Both the position numbers and the translations under genes were made by a program. A DNA stretch of 9,567 nucleotides, taken from CAYSBK01 sp964429265 (GTDB lineage Bacteria; Planctomycetota; Phycisphaerae; Sedimentisphaerales; Anaerobacaceae). Of this stretch, positions 1 through 6,646 are shown in pieces. The notes below the pieces were generated by a model. The model did no database searches, had not been told where the DNA came from, and saw nothing but the letters and a program-made list of their open reading frames with translations. Each line of letters begins with the position of its first letter. Positions within the stretch are counted from its first letter, which is position 1. The stretch lies in the NCBI GenBank assembly GCA_964429265.1, contig CAYSBK010000089.1, positions 1 to 9,567 on the forward strand, written 5' to 3'.

Positions 1-720
1 CGATATCAACTGCTGAACGTCCTGGCGCGTTCTTATGCCGCTTTCGCAGACAAGCTCGGCCTTGTTGCCGCAAAGCTCCGCCAGCCGACCAGTGGTATTC
101 AGGTCCACCTCCATCGTCGCCAGGTTGCGGTTGTTGATGCCCAGCAGGCTGTAGCCCTTCTTCGGAAAACCGATCAGGCTGCGAACGTTCAGAAGTGTGT
201 CCGCCCGATGCACCTCCAGCAGAACCGTCAGCGTCAGCTCCGCCGCCGTTATCATCAAGTCCATCAGCCGGCCCGGCTGCAGTGCCTCGGCAATCAGCAG
301 TATGGCATCCGCACCGGCCGCACGAGACTCGTAAACCTGCCACGGGTCGATGATAAAATCCTTCCGCAAAACCGGCAGGTCAACCGCATCCTTTATCTGC
401 TCCATATATTCCAGTCGGCCCTGGAAATACTTCTCGTCGGTCAACACGCTGATGGCGTCGGCGCCGCACCGCTGGTACGTCCGCGCAATCGAGACCGGGT
501 CGAAGTCCGCCCGTATCACGCCGGCCGACGGAGAAGCCTTCTTAACCTCCGCTATGACGTTGATGCCCCGCCGGTTGACCTTGGTTACCGCCTTGTAAAA
601 GTTGCGGCACTTCGGCATAGACCTTATCTGCTGGTTGAACTGCTCGATAGTGGTCTGCGCCTTGCGAGTTTCAACCTCGGTCTTCTTGTCGGCGATGATG
701 TCTTGTAGTATGTCGCCCAC
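1..720 (-). CDS. trpC: Indole-3-glycerol phosphate synthase, 3' end cut by window edge
   Basis: TrpC closes the indole ring in tryptophan biosynthesis, converting 1-(2-carboxyphenylamino)-1-deoxyribulose 5-phosphate to indole-3-glycerol phosphate in the cytoplasm. I translated the minus strand by hand from a GTG at 720 and obtained 240 uninterrupted codons reaching base 1. The family is usually about 255-265 residues, so roughly the last 20 are outside. TIM-barrel motifs appear in order: IAEVKKASPSAG (E58, K60), SVLTDEKYF, LRKDF with the catalytic lysine K120, LLEVH with E169, GINNRNL with N197, and CESGIRT with the phosphate-binding S226-G227. The GTG start gives the usual N-terminus (DILQDIIADKKTEVETRK). 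An AAAGG lies 10 bases upstream, a weak and slightly distant ribosome site. The frame stays open further upstream, but that part is unlike TrpC. The DUF1844 gene ends 73 bp upstream. No trp leader peptide or attenuator is visible, and no other trp gene is present. Confidence 0.96.
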   Translation of the reverse strand, partial: MGDILQDIIADKKTEVETRKAQTTIEQFNQQIRSMPKCRNFYKAVTKVNRRGINVIAEVKKASPSAGVIRADFDPVSIARTYQRCGADAISVLTDEKYFQGRLEYMEQIKDAVDLPVLRKDFIIDPWQVYESRAAGADAILLIAEALQPGRLMDLMITAAELTLTVLLEVHRADTLLNVRSLIGFPKKGYSLLGINNRNLATMEVDLNTTGRLAELCGNKAELVCESGIRTRQDVQQLIS

Positions 721-793
721 GGCGAATATGCCTTTGCACCCGTTCGCGTTATCGACGCTCCTCAGCCGTCCGTCGCCGCGCCGTGACGGGCCC

Positions 794-1201
794 TTATTTC
801 GCAGCTTCCACGTATGCCATTCGTGCCTGGTTCAGCACGTTCTCCAGCACCTTCCGTTCCTGCTCGGTCAGGTTGCCCTTGGTTTTCTCTTCGAGCGTCT
901 CGAGCATATCGATATGGTATCTGGCTGCCTCCAGGTCCGGCGGCCGCTTTTGGCCCTGTTGGCCTTCCACCTCCAGCGCGCCCAACGCGTAAAGTGCCTG
1001 CGTAAACAGCATACTTATCAGCGCCGCGAAATCACCCGGCGGCAAAGGACCACTACGACGGGCTGGACCGGCCGACTTTTTCTTCTCGGCCTCCTCTTGT
1101 GCCGCGAGAATCTCTTTTTCCCGCTGCGCCTGCTGCTTCCAGTCCTCGTCAACTATGATTTTCTTTTCCTGCCGGTCGTTGTTCTTGTCTTCCTCGCTCA
1201 T
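794..1201 (-). CDS. DUF1844 family protein
   Basis: A 135-residue protein of unknown function. Residues 1-50 are charged and probably disordered or coiled (KKIIVDEDWKQQAQREKEIL, then an A/E/K-rich stretch). The conserved part spans about 56-130: GDFAALISMLFTQALYALG, then PPDLEAARYHIDMLETLEEKT, GNLTEQE and a final helix ending RMAYVEAA. This matches the DUF1844 pattern (an F..LI.....QAL.ALG helix followed by D...A...ID.L..L..KT.GNL). There is no signal peptide and no clear membrane helix, so it is probably cytoplasmic. The ATG start is supported by GGGAG six bases upstream. It lies between smpB and trpC on the same strand; the 73-bp gap to trpC could allow co-transcription, but nothing in the sequence links it functionally to tryptophan synthesis. 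No biochemical role can be given. Confidence 0.9.
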   Translation of the reverse strand: MSEEDKNNDRQEKKIIVDEDWKQQAQREKEILAAQEEAEKKKSAGPARRSGPLPPGDFAALISMLFTQALYALGALEVEGQQGQKRPPDLEAARYHIDMLETLEEKTKGNLTEQERKVLENVLNQARMAYVEAAK

Positions 1202-1255
1202 AAACCGCTCCCGTTCAAACCCGTCACCTCTTAGAGATATTTCAAAACCTCAAAA

Positions 1256-1292
1256 TGTCATTCTGAGCCTGCCGCAGGCGGGCGAAGAACTC
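1256..1292. repeat. Copy of a CATTCTGAG...CGAAGAA-type dispersed palindromic repeat
   Basis: On the plus strand the spacer reads TGTCATTCTGAG, then a perfect dyad GCCTGC-C-GCAGGC (1267-1279), then GGGCGAAGAACTC. From general familiarity, not from a search, short intergenic elements with a conserved CATTCTGAG...CGAAGAA frame around a variable small palindrome recur in many unrelated bacterial genomes. Only one copy is present here, so repetition cannot be shown from this window. It sits between the smpB stop and the DUF1844 start, where transcribed RNA could form a small hairpin. There is no U-tract, so I do not call it a terminator. Confidence 0.55.
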
Positions 1293-1359
1293 GGTTTCGC
1301 ACCGGCCGGCCCCTTCGTCGCCTTCGGCGCACTGCAGGTAACAGTCTTAAGGCAATTCC

Positions 1360-1851
1360 TCAGTGTTTCCTGCGATACCTTTTCATATGTCGGTCTATAT
1401 CCTTCTTCTGCGCGCGGTCCTCGATCTTTCGCCGCTTGTCGTACTTGCGCTTGCCTCTTGCAAGCGCAAGCTCGACCTTCGCCAGCCCACGCGCATTAAA
1501 ATAAATCTGCAGCGGCACCAGTGTAAAGCCCCGCTGTTCGAGCTTCGTCCGCAGCTTGCGGATCTCTGCCTTGTGCAGCAAAATCTTCCTTTTCCGGTCC
1601 GGCTGGTGATTGGCACCGCCGGCCTGGACGTAGGGCGAAATCTTGCTGCCCACCAGCCAGCATTCATCGTTCCTCACCGTCGCGTAAGAACCGTCAAGGT
1701 CGCCGCCGCCGGCCCGAAGCGACTTGACTTCCGTACCCAGCAGGCTAAGCCCGCCCTCCAGCCGCTCCAGGATCTCGTAGTCACGCCAGGCCTTCTTGTT
1801 GACCACCCTGGCGTTCTTTTCTTTGTCGCTGTTGCTCGCCCTGGCTTTCAT
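1360..1851 (-). CDS. smpB: SsrA-binding protein SmpB
   Basis: SmpB binds tmRNA and carries it to stalled ribosomes in trans-translation, acting in the cytoplasm. The 163-residue product is complete and of normal length (usually about 150-165). Diagnostic motifs appear in order: NKKAWRDYEILERLEGG (18-34), GTEVKSLRAG (39-48), SYATV, PYVQAGGANHQPDRKRKILLHK (73-94), TLVPLQIYFNARGLAKVELALARGKRKYDKR (110-140), and the basic tail KKDIDRHMKRYRRKH that folds into the ribosome decoding centre. Residues 1-17 are a variable charged extension. The ATG at 1851 has no Shine-Dalgarno sequence in the preceding 15 bases, unlike most genes here. A promoter-like -10 hexamer ends seven bases before it, so the message may be leaderless. 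The tmRNA gene ssrA is not in either flanking spacer. Confidence 0.97.
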   Translation of the reverse strand: MKARASNSDKEKNARVVNKKAWRDYEILERLEGGLSLLGTEVKSLRAGGGDLDGSYATVRNDECWLVGSKISPYVQAGGANHQPDRKRKILLHKAEIRKLRTKLEQRGFTLVPLQIYFNARGLAKVELALARGKRKYDKRRKIEDRAQKKDIDRHMKRYRRKH

Positions 1852-1886
1852 TTACGTTATGATAACCCAAGGCAAACCTTTTGCAA
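1852..1886 (-). promoter_or_regulatory. Putative smpB promoter with overlapping 11-bp palindrome
   Basis: Read on the minus strand, TTGCAA (1886-1881) is followed after 16 bases by TATCAT (1864-1859), a 4/6 and 5/6 match to the sigma-70 -35 and -10 hexamers. Seven bases separate TATCAT from the smpB ATG, so the predicted transcript start falls at or one base before the A of the start codon. The perfect dyad GTTAT-C-ATAAC (1856-1866) covers the -10 hexamer and could be an operator, or could simply be AT-rich promoter sequence. This is a by-eye prediction in a phylum whose promoters are poorly defined. Confidence 0.4.
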
Positions 1887-1909
1887 CAACGCCTGCTTCT
1901 CGAAGACCG

Positions 1910-1980
1910 CGCCCCGGCCCGCCCGCCTGACGTCCATCGTCACGTTTGCATTAAGGCCGACGTTACGCTTCTCCGGGGCG
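1910..1980 (-). other. Long-loop inverted repeat downstream of sulfatase A
   Basis: CGCCCCGG at 1910-1917 and CCGGGGCG at 1973-1980 are perfect 8-bp complements separated by 55 bases. A weaker inner pair, ACGTC/GACGT, lies within the loop. On the minus-strand transcript the structure would start just after the sulfatase A stop codon. No run of U follows the right arm, so it does not meet the intrinsic terminator pattern; it could still end transcription with Rho, stabilise a 3' end, or be chance in GC-rich DNA. The remaining 131-bp spacer holds only the smpB promoter candidate. Confidence 0.3.
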
Positions 1981-1982
1981 TT

Positions 1983-3428
1983 TTATTTTGACATTACCAG
2001 CGGTTTCGGATGTTCGACGAAGCCCGCCGGCCGCTGGCCCGCGCCTGCCCTGCCCACGTCGCCGATATCTTCACGTGCCTTCTCAGCAAGGGCCGTCAGC
2101 CTTGCGACCACCTCCGGATGCTGCCCGGCCACGTTGTTTGTCTCGCCGATATCGGCTTCAAGGTCATAAAGCTGCAGCGGCGAGAACGGCTCGGGCTTAC
2201 CCCAGTGGCGTTTCTTGGGTTTCAGCTCCAGGTGCAGCTTCCACTTGCCGCAGCGAACCGCCTGGAGCTGATCCTTTTGATAATAATAAAACACCCTTTG
2301 CCCCGCGGTGGGGTCCTTTCGACCCGACAGCAGCGGCCAGATGTTCTTGCCGTCGATGATGCGGTCCGTCGGCGCATTCGTGCCCGCCAGATACGCAAAA
2401 GTCACCAGCAGGTCCATAGTGCTGGTTACATCGTCGCAGGCGCTGCGTGGCGGGATTCTGCCCGGCCAGCGGGCAATGCACGGCACGCGCACGCCGCCCT
2501 CCCAGGTGCTGCCCTTGAACCCCCGAAGCGGGCCGTTACTGCCGCCGAAGTCGCTGGCCGCACCGTTGTCCGAGGTGAATATCACCAGCGTATTGCCGTC
2601 CAGGCCCAGTGCCTTCAGCGTCGCCAGCAGCCGGCCGGTAGACCAGTCGATTTCTTCCACTGCGTCGCCGTAGATTCCGTTCTTGCTTTTGCCGCGAAAG
2701 GCTTCGCCGGCGTGCACGGGATTGTGCGGCATAGTGTGAGCCAGGTAGAGAAAGAACGGGCGGTCCTTGTTGTCGCGGATGAACCTGATTGCCTCGTCGG
2801 TATAGCGGCTGGTCAGCAGGTCCTGGTCGGCCGGGGCCTCTATCACCTCTTCGTTGCGCAGCAGGGGCAGCGGAGGCTGATGCGGCCCCTGCGCCGCGCC
2901 CATATCGTTGCTGTATGGGATGCCGTAGTAATAATCGAATCCCTGCCGCCTCGGCAGAAACGGCCGCTGGTCTCCGAGGTGCCACTTGCCGATGCAGGCC
3001 GTCGCGTAGCCCCGGCTGCGCAGGATCTCGGCGATGGTGATTTCGTCGGGATTGAGGCCCTTCTTGCTGACGGGGAAAAGAACGCACAGGCCCTGATGGT
3101 CCTGGTGCATATTTACGCGCAGCGGGTAGCAACCCGTCATAAGGGAGGCCCGCGACGGCGTGCACACCGCCGCAGCATAAAAGCTCGTCAGCCGCATACC
3201 TTCGCCGGCCAGACGGTCGACGTTCGGCGTGCGATGCTTTCGCGAGCCGAAACAGCCAAGGTCACCGTAGCCCAGGTCGTCACAGAAAATGATAACGAAA
3301 TTTGGTCTTTGCGCAGATGCTTTGCCTGGAAAGCGCGCCGAACCGGTGCAGCTACCGACGGCCGCGGCAGCCGTCGTCACACCTACGGCCTTAAGAAACT
3401 CGCGGCGAGTGTAAACATTTCTACTCAT
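1983..3428 (-). CDS. Tat-exported arylsulfatase-type sulfatase A, possible lipoprotein
   Basis: A type I (formylglycine) sulfatase that should hydrolyse sulfate esters, probably on a polysaccharide, outside the cytoplasm. The 481 residues fit the family. The N-terminus has a twin-arginine signal (TRREFLK, R8-R9), a short Ala-rich hydrophobic stretch and a lipobox-like VGSC with C27. Active-site landmarks: metal-binding D50-D51 in FCDDLGYGD; CTPSR at 89-93, where C89 would become formylglycine; GKWHLG (K148, H150); LAHTMPHNP (H231, H235); FTSDNG (D287, N288); and K305 in GFKGSTWEGG. The C-terminal subdomain (RCGKWKLHLE, then LYDLEADIGETNNVA) is typical. The ATG is fixed by AGGAGG five bases upstream. 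It is closely related to sulfatase B, 52 bp upstream. The broad arylsulfatase A/GALNS-like style does not identify the sulfated sugar or linkage. Confidence 0.95.
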   Translation of the reverse strand: MSRNVYTRREFLKAVGVTTAAAAVGSCTGSARFPGKASAQRPNFVIIFCDDLGYGDLGCFGSRKHRTPNVDRLAGEGMRLTSFYAAAVCTPSRASLMTGCYPLRVNMHQDHQGLCVLFPVSKKGLNPDEITIAEILRSRGYATACIGKWHLGDQRPFLPRRQGFDYYYGIPYSNDMGAAQGPHQPPLPLLRNEEVIEAPADQDLLTSRYTDEAIRFIRDNKDRPFFLYLAHTMPHNPVHAGEAFRGKSKNGIYGDAVEEIDWSTGRLLATLKALGLDGNTLVIFTSDNGAASDFGGSNGPLRGFKGSTWEGGVRVPCIARWPGRIPPRSACDDVTSTMDLLVTFAYLAGTNAPTDRIIDGKNIWPLLSGRKDPTAGQRVFYYYQKDQLQAVRCGKWKLHLELKPKKRHWGKPEPFSPLQLYDLEADIGETNNVAGQHPEVVARLTALAEKAREDIGDVGRAGAGQRPAGFVEHPKPLVMSK

Positions 3429-3480
3429 ATCAGCCTCCTGACAGTAAAATACATCGTGCCGCCCGGCAACCGCCCATTAC

Positions 3481-4950
3481 CTACCGCGAAAAGCGACTGC
3501 CCTTGCCTCGACGGAAACGGTCTCCGAGGTCTGCTCGTGCCTTTTCAACCAGTTTCATAAGTCTGGCCACGACTTCAGGATGTTGATCGGCCACGTTGCG
3601 CCTCTCGCCGATATCGTCTCGCAGGTTGTAAAGAGTAATCTCTTTGACCTCTTCCTGGAGCCTGGCGTACCATTCGAGGTCTTTCGGCCGGGCCGGCCTG
3701 GGCAGGACCAGCTTCCAATGGCCGCTGCGAACGCCGTGCAAATGAGTGTACTTGTAGAAGTAGTACGCCTCGTGCGGACTTGTGGCCTGTTTGCCCGTCA
3801 ACAACGGCATTATATCCTTGCCGTCGATGATTCGGTCCTGCGGCTCGTGTGTCCCCGCCAACCTGGCGAAGGTGGGCATAAAATCCATCGCGGTGGCAAT
3901 CTCGTCGATTACCCGCCCGGCGGGGATCTTCCCGGGGAAGCGCACGATACACGGGACCCTGACCCCGCCGTCCCACGTGGTCATCTTGTAGCCCCGCAGA
4001 GGCTTTGCCGTGCCGGATTGCAGACGTGACGTGCGATTGTCCGGCCTGCGTTCGGGCCCTTCGATCCAGGGCCCGTTGTCCGACGTGTACACGACGAACG
4101 TATCTTCATCTATCTCCAATTCCTTCAGCGCCTGCAGAATCCTGCCCACGTTCCAGTCGATCTCCTCGACGCAGTCGCCGTACAGGCCGTAGGCGCTCTT
4201 ACCCTCAAATTTCTTGCTCGGATACAGCGGCGTGTGCGGCATATTGTGGGCCAGGTAAAGGAAAAACGGCCGGTCCTTGTTTGCCCGGATAAACCTCAGG
4301 GCCTCATCCGTATAGCGTGTGGTCAGTCCAACCTGGTTCACCGGGGCCTCGACGACGTCGTAGTCTCTCATCAGCACCGACGGGTCCATATCGTTGCTGT
4401 AGGGAATCCCGAAATATGAATCGAACCCCTGCGCCGGCGGCATCAGGGAAGGATTCAGCACCCGGTATCCTCCGGAAGCTTCGTCCCGCACGACGGCCAA
4501 CCGGCCGCTTCCTGCAACGTGCCACTTTCCAATGGCCTTGGTAACGTAACCGGCCTTCTTGAGCACTTCCGCTATCGTGATTTCCCGGCCGTGCAGGATC
4601 GTGTGAAAATGCTTGGCCCGGCCCACCTCGTCAACCCGCTGTGAATAACAGCCCGTCAGCAAGGCCGCCCGGCTGGGCCCGCATATAGGGGCCCCGGTGT
4701 AAAAGCTGGTCAACTTTACCCCTTCGGCGGCCATTCGGTCGATATTGGGTGTATTTATCAGCTTTGAACCGAAACAGCCGAGGTCGTTATAGCCCTGGTC
4801 GTCTGTCAGAATCAGAATGAAGTTGGGTTTTCTTCTGCGACCTGCGCGGCGCGCGATTCTCGCACCTGCGCAGCCGGGCACCGTCAATGCCGCACCCGCC
4901 AAAGCCGCTACCCGCAGGAACTCACGACGGCTGTACCTTTCAAAAGTCAT
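3481..4950 (-). CDS. Tat-exported arylsulfatase-type sulfatase B, possible lipoprotein
   Basis: A second type I sulfatase, 489 residues, paralogous to sulfatase A. Its signal region has SRREFLR (R8-R9), a hydrophobic AALAGAALTV stretch and VPGC with C27, the same position as in A. Catalytic features are intact: TDDQGYNDLGCFG (D50-D51), CGPSR at 90-94 with C90 as the formylglycine precursor, GKWH (K142, H144), LAHNMPHTP (H235, H239), YTSDNG (D291, N292), and K322 in GYKMTTWDGG. Relative to A it has a longer insert near 146-170 and another near 295-315 (around GPERRPDNRTSRLQSG), both bordering the active-site region and possibly changing substrate fit. GAGG lies seven bases before the ATG. The stop of sulfatase C is only 29 bp upstream, so the two are very probably co-transcribed. 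The exact substrate is unknown. Confidence 0.95.
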   Translation of the reverse strand: MTFERYSRREFLRVAALAGAALTVPGCAGARIARRAGRRRKPNFILILTDDQGYNDLGCFGSKLINTPNIDRMAAEGVKLTSFYTGAPICGPSRAALLTGCYSQRVDEVGRAKHFHTILHGREITIAEVLKKAGYVTKAIGKWHVAGSGRLAVVRDEASGGYRVLNPSLMPPAQGFDSYFGIPYSNDMDPSVLMRDYDVVEAPVNQVGLTTRYTDEALRFIRANKDRPFFLYLAHNMPHTPLYPSKKFEGKSAYGLYGDCVEEIDWNVGRILQALKELEIDEDTFVVYTSDNGPWIEGPERRPDNRTSRLQSGTAKPLRGYKMTTWDGGVRVPCIVRFPGKIPAGRVIDEIATAMDFMPTFARLAGTHEPQDRIIDGKDIMPLLTGKQATSPHEAYYFYKYTHLHGVRSGHWKLVLPRPARPKDLEWYARLQEEVKEITLYNLRDDIGERRNVADQHPEVVARLMKLVEKARADLGDRFRRGKGSRFSR

Positions 4951-4979
4951 AGTTTTTCCTCGCCAACTTCACCAAACCC

Positions 4980-6602
4980 CTATTGCTCGAACCGGACCAC
5001 CTCGCTTTCTTTATAACCGATGCGGATGGCCTTGGCCTGTAGGGTCCGGCCGGACTTCAGGATGATCGGCCCTGTGTAAATCAGCCACCGGCCGTTTTCA
5101 CCAAGCCTGTAGCCGATGGACGCTCCCTCCGTCCGACAGCTAAGCCGTACCACGACCGTCCCACCGGCACGGCGGGTAGCTGTGACCACGGGCGCTGCGG
5201 TAACCGGCTGCTTGCGCCCGGGCCACATCCGCTCGATGAGCTGTTCTTCGTCAAGGCCGCCCAGGTCGCCCGTCTGCTTCATCCAAGCCTCCAGCACAGC
5301 CCGCATTCGCTTGACCACGTCCTGGTGTCGCGGCGAGTCGGCCAGGTTGTTTATCTCGTACGGGTCGGCCCGGAGGTCATACAGTTCCTCTTCGGGCTTG
5401 GGATGCCGGAAGAACAGTTTCTGCGGGCCGGTGAGCTTGCCCTCCGCGTTCAGCCGACGCCATTCCTGCATAATCGGCATCCTCTCCATATACTCGATAC
5501 GCTGGGCATAAGGCACTTCAGGCGTGAAGTTGCGGATGTAGCGGTACCGTTTATCGCGAACCGTCCGGATGAAATCGTTTTGGCTCAGGTCCATCCGGTT
5601 GCGACCGCCGAAGACATACTTTCTCGGCTTATCCTTCGACGGCCCCAGCAATATCCTGCCCTGCATATAGCCGGGCACCTTGACCCCCGCCAGGCTCAGC
5701 ACCGTCGGTGCAAGGTCGATAAGATTGACCAGGTCATCGCATACGCTGCCCGGGCGGATAACGCCGGGCCACCGGATAATCAGCGGAACACGCAGCCCCG
5801 AATCGTACGGCCACCGCTTGCAGCGCGGCAGGCCCCGGCCGTGGTCGCTCCAGAAGAATACCACCGTATCCTCGGCCAGACCGTCTTGTTCGAGCTGCTC
5901 CAGGATGTCCCCGACTTGTTTGTCCATCTTGGTTATGTTGTCGTAGTACCGCGCCAGGTTCTCGCGGACCACCGCCGTGTCGGGATAGTACGGCGGAACC
6001 TGTACCTTCGCCGGGTCGTGCGTCAAACGCTCTCGTCGGCGCTTCCAGCACCGCGATTCGTGCGTCGTGGTGAGATTGATAACGCTGAAAAACGGCGCAC
6101 CATTCGGGCGGTTTCTCCAGTGGGCCTTTTTGTTGCATTCGTCCCAGGCGGTGAAGGGGCACTTGAACTGGTAGTCGGTCTTTGCGTTGTTCGTGCAATA
6201 GTAGCCGGCGGCTCGAAGGTACTCGGTGAAGCACCTGACCTCTGGCGGCACAACCGCTTCATAGCCCTTGTTGCGCGTTCGCATATGCATCGTCCCGAGT
6301 GTGCCCGGGTGCACGCCGGTGATGATGGCCGACCGGGTCGGCGCGCAAACCGGAAAGGGAACGAACGCGTATTCGTAGCGACATCCCTGGCCCGCAAGCC
6401 TGTCGAGATTGGGCGTCACCGAGTAGTCGTCACCATAGCAGCCGAGGTCCGGGCTGATGTCCTCGCAGCTTATCCAGAGGATGTTGGGTCGCCGCTTGCC
6501 GCCGGCCGCTTGCAGGCCGCTGAGCCGACCCGTCAAAGCCAGGCCGGCCGCCCCCAGCCCAAGAGCCTTCACAAACTGACGCCGGTTAATCCCCAACTCC
6601 AT
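4980..6602 (-). CDS. Tat-exported sulfatase C, heparan N-sulfatase-like, with chitobiase-type C-terminal domain
   Basis: A 540-residue type I sulfatase of a different subfamily from A and B. The Tat signal is NRRQFVK (R7-R8), followed by a hydrophobic stretch with no lipobox cysteine, so a soluble periplasmic or secreted enzyme is expected. The catalytic domain has SCEDISPDLGCYGD (E47-D48), CAPTR at 86-90 (C86 to formylglycine), TNNAKTDYQF, AWDECNKKAHWRN, THES and WSDHGRGLPR (D253-H254). This arrangement resembles N-sulfoglucosamine sulfohydrolase relatives common in planctomycetes; N- versus O-sulfate activity cannot be decided here. Residues about 475-540 (VVVRLSCRTEGASIGYRL, then YTGPIILKSG and LQAKAIRIGY) look like the chitobiase/beta-hexosaminidase C-terminal beta-sandwich. 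An in-frame ATG at 6806 exists, but it lies inside the DUF4870 gene and precedes the Tat signal, so I start at 6602, where GGAAGGTGG stands four bases upstream. Confidence 0.94.
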   Translation of the reverse strand: MELGINRRQFVKALGLGAAGLALTGRLSGLQAAGGKRRPNILWISCEDISPDLGCYGDDYSVTPNLDRLAGQGCRYEYAFVPFPVCAPTRSAIITGVHPGTLGTMHMRTRNKGYEAVVPPEVRCFTEYLRAAGYYCTNNAKTDYQFKCPFTAWDECNKKAHWRNRPNGAPFFSVINLTTTHESRCWKRRRERLTHDPAKVQVPPYYPDTAVVRENLARYYDNITKMDKQVGDILEQLEQDGLAEDTVVFFWSDHGRGLPRCKRWPYDSGLRVPLIIRWPGVIRPGSVCDDLVNLIDLAPTVLSLAGVKVPGYMQGRILLGPSKDKPRKYVFGGRNRMDLSQNDFIRTVRDKRYRYIRNFTPEVPYAQRIEYMERMPIMQEWRRLNAEGKLTGPQKLFFRHPKPEEELYDLRADPYEINNLADSPRHQDVVKRMRAVLEAWMKQTGDLGGLDEEQLIERMWPGRKQPVTAAPVVTATRRAGGTVVVRLSCRTEGASIGYRLGENGRWLIYTGPIILKSGRTLQAKAIRIGYKESEVVRFEQ

Positions 6603-6606
6603 TGAA

Positions 6607-6615
6607 CCACCTTCC
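6607..6615 (-). promoter_or_regulatory. Ribosome binding site fixing the start of sulfatase C
   Basis: The minus strand reads GGAAGGTGG followed by TTCA and the ATG at 6602. This supports the short start, which places the twin-arginine pair at residues 7-8. It argues against the in-frame upstream ATG at 6806, which would bury the export signal behind 68 extra residues. Confidence 0.7.
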
Positions 6616-6646
6616 GAACCATACCGGTCCCTGCCGGCCGAATCCC

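Noticed and set aside
721..793. Short CCGTC/GACGG pairing and a possible trp attenuator upstream of trpC
   Set aside because: The stem is only 5 bp in very GC-rich sequence, with no Trp-rich leader peptide and no U-tract.
1202..1255. Promoter for DUF1844 around the TTGAGG and TTGAAA stretches
   Set aside because: No -10 hexamer of reasonable quality falls at a suitable spacing. The small CTCT-T-AGAG dyad is too short to interpret.
1852..1982. tmRNA (ssrA) next to smpB
   Set aside because: The spacer is too short, and neither flank of smpB has a tRNA-like end or a tag reading frame.
2010..3560. Plus-strand open frame of 516 codons opposite sulfatase A
   Set aside because: It is the antisense shadow of a gene with intact catalytic motifs. 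Its product is Arg/Ala/Gln-rich with no recognisable domain, and GC-rich codon bias explains the missing stops.
5325..6605. Plus-strand open frame of 426 codons opposite sulfatase C
   Set aside because: Antisense shadow again: low-complexity Arg/Val/Ala product with no motifs and no plausible operon context.
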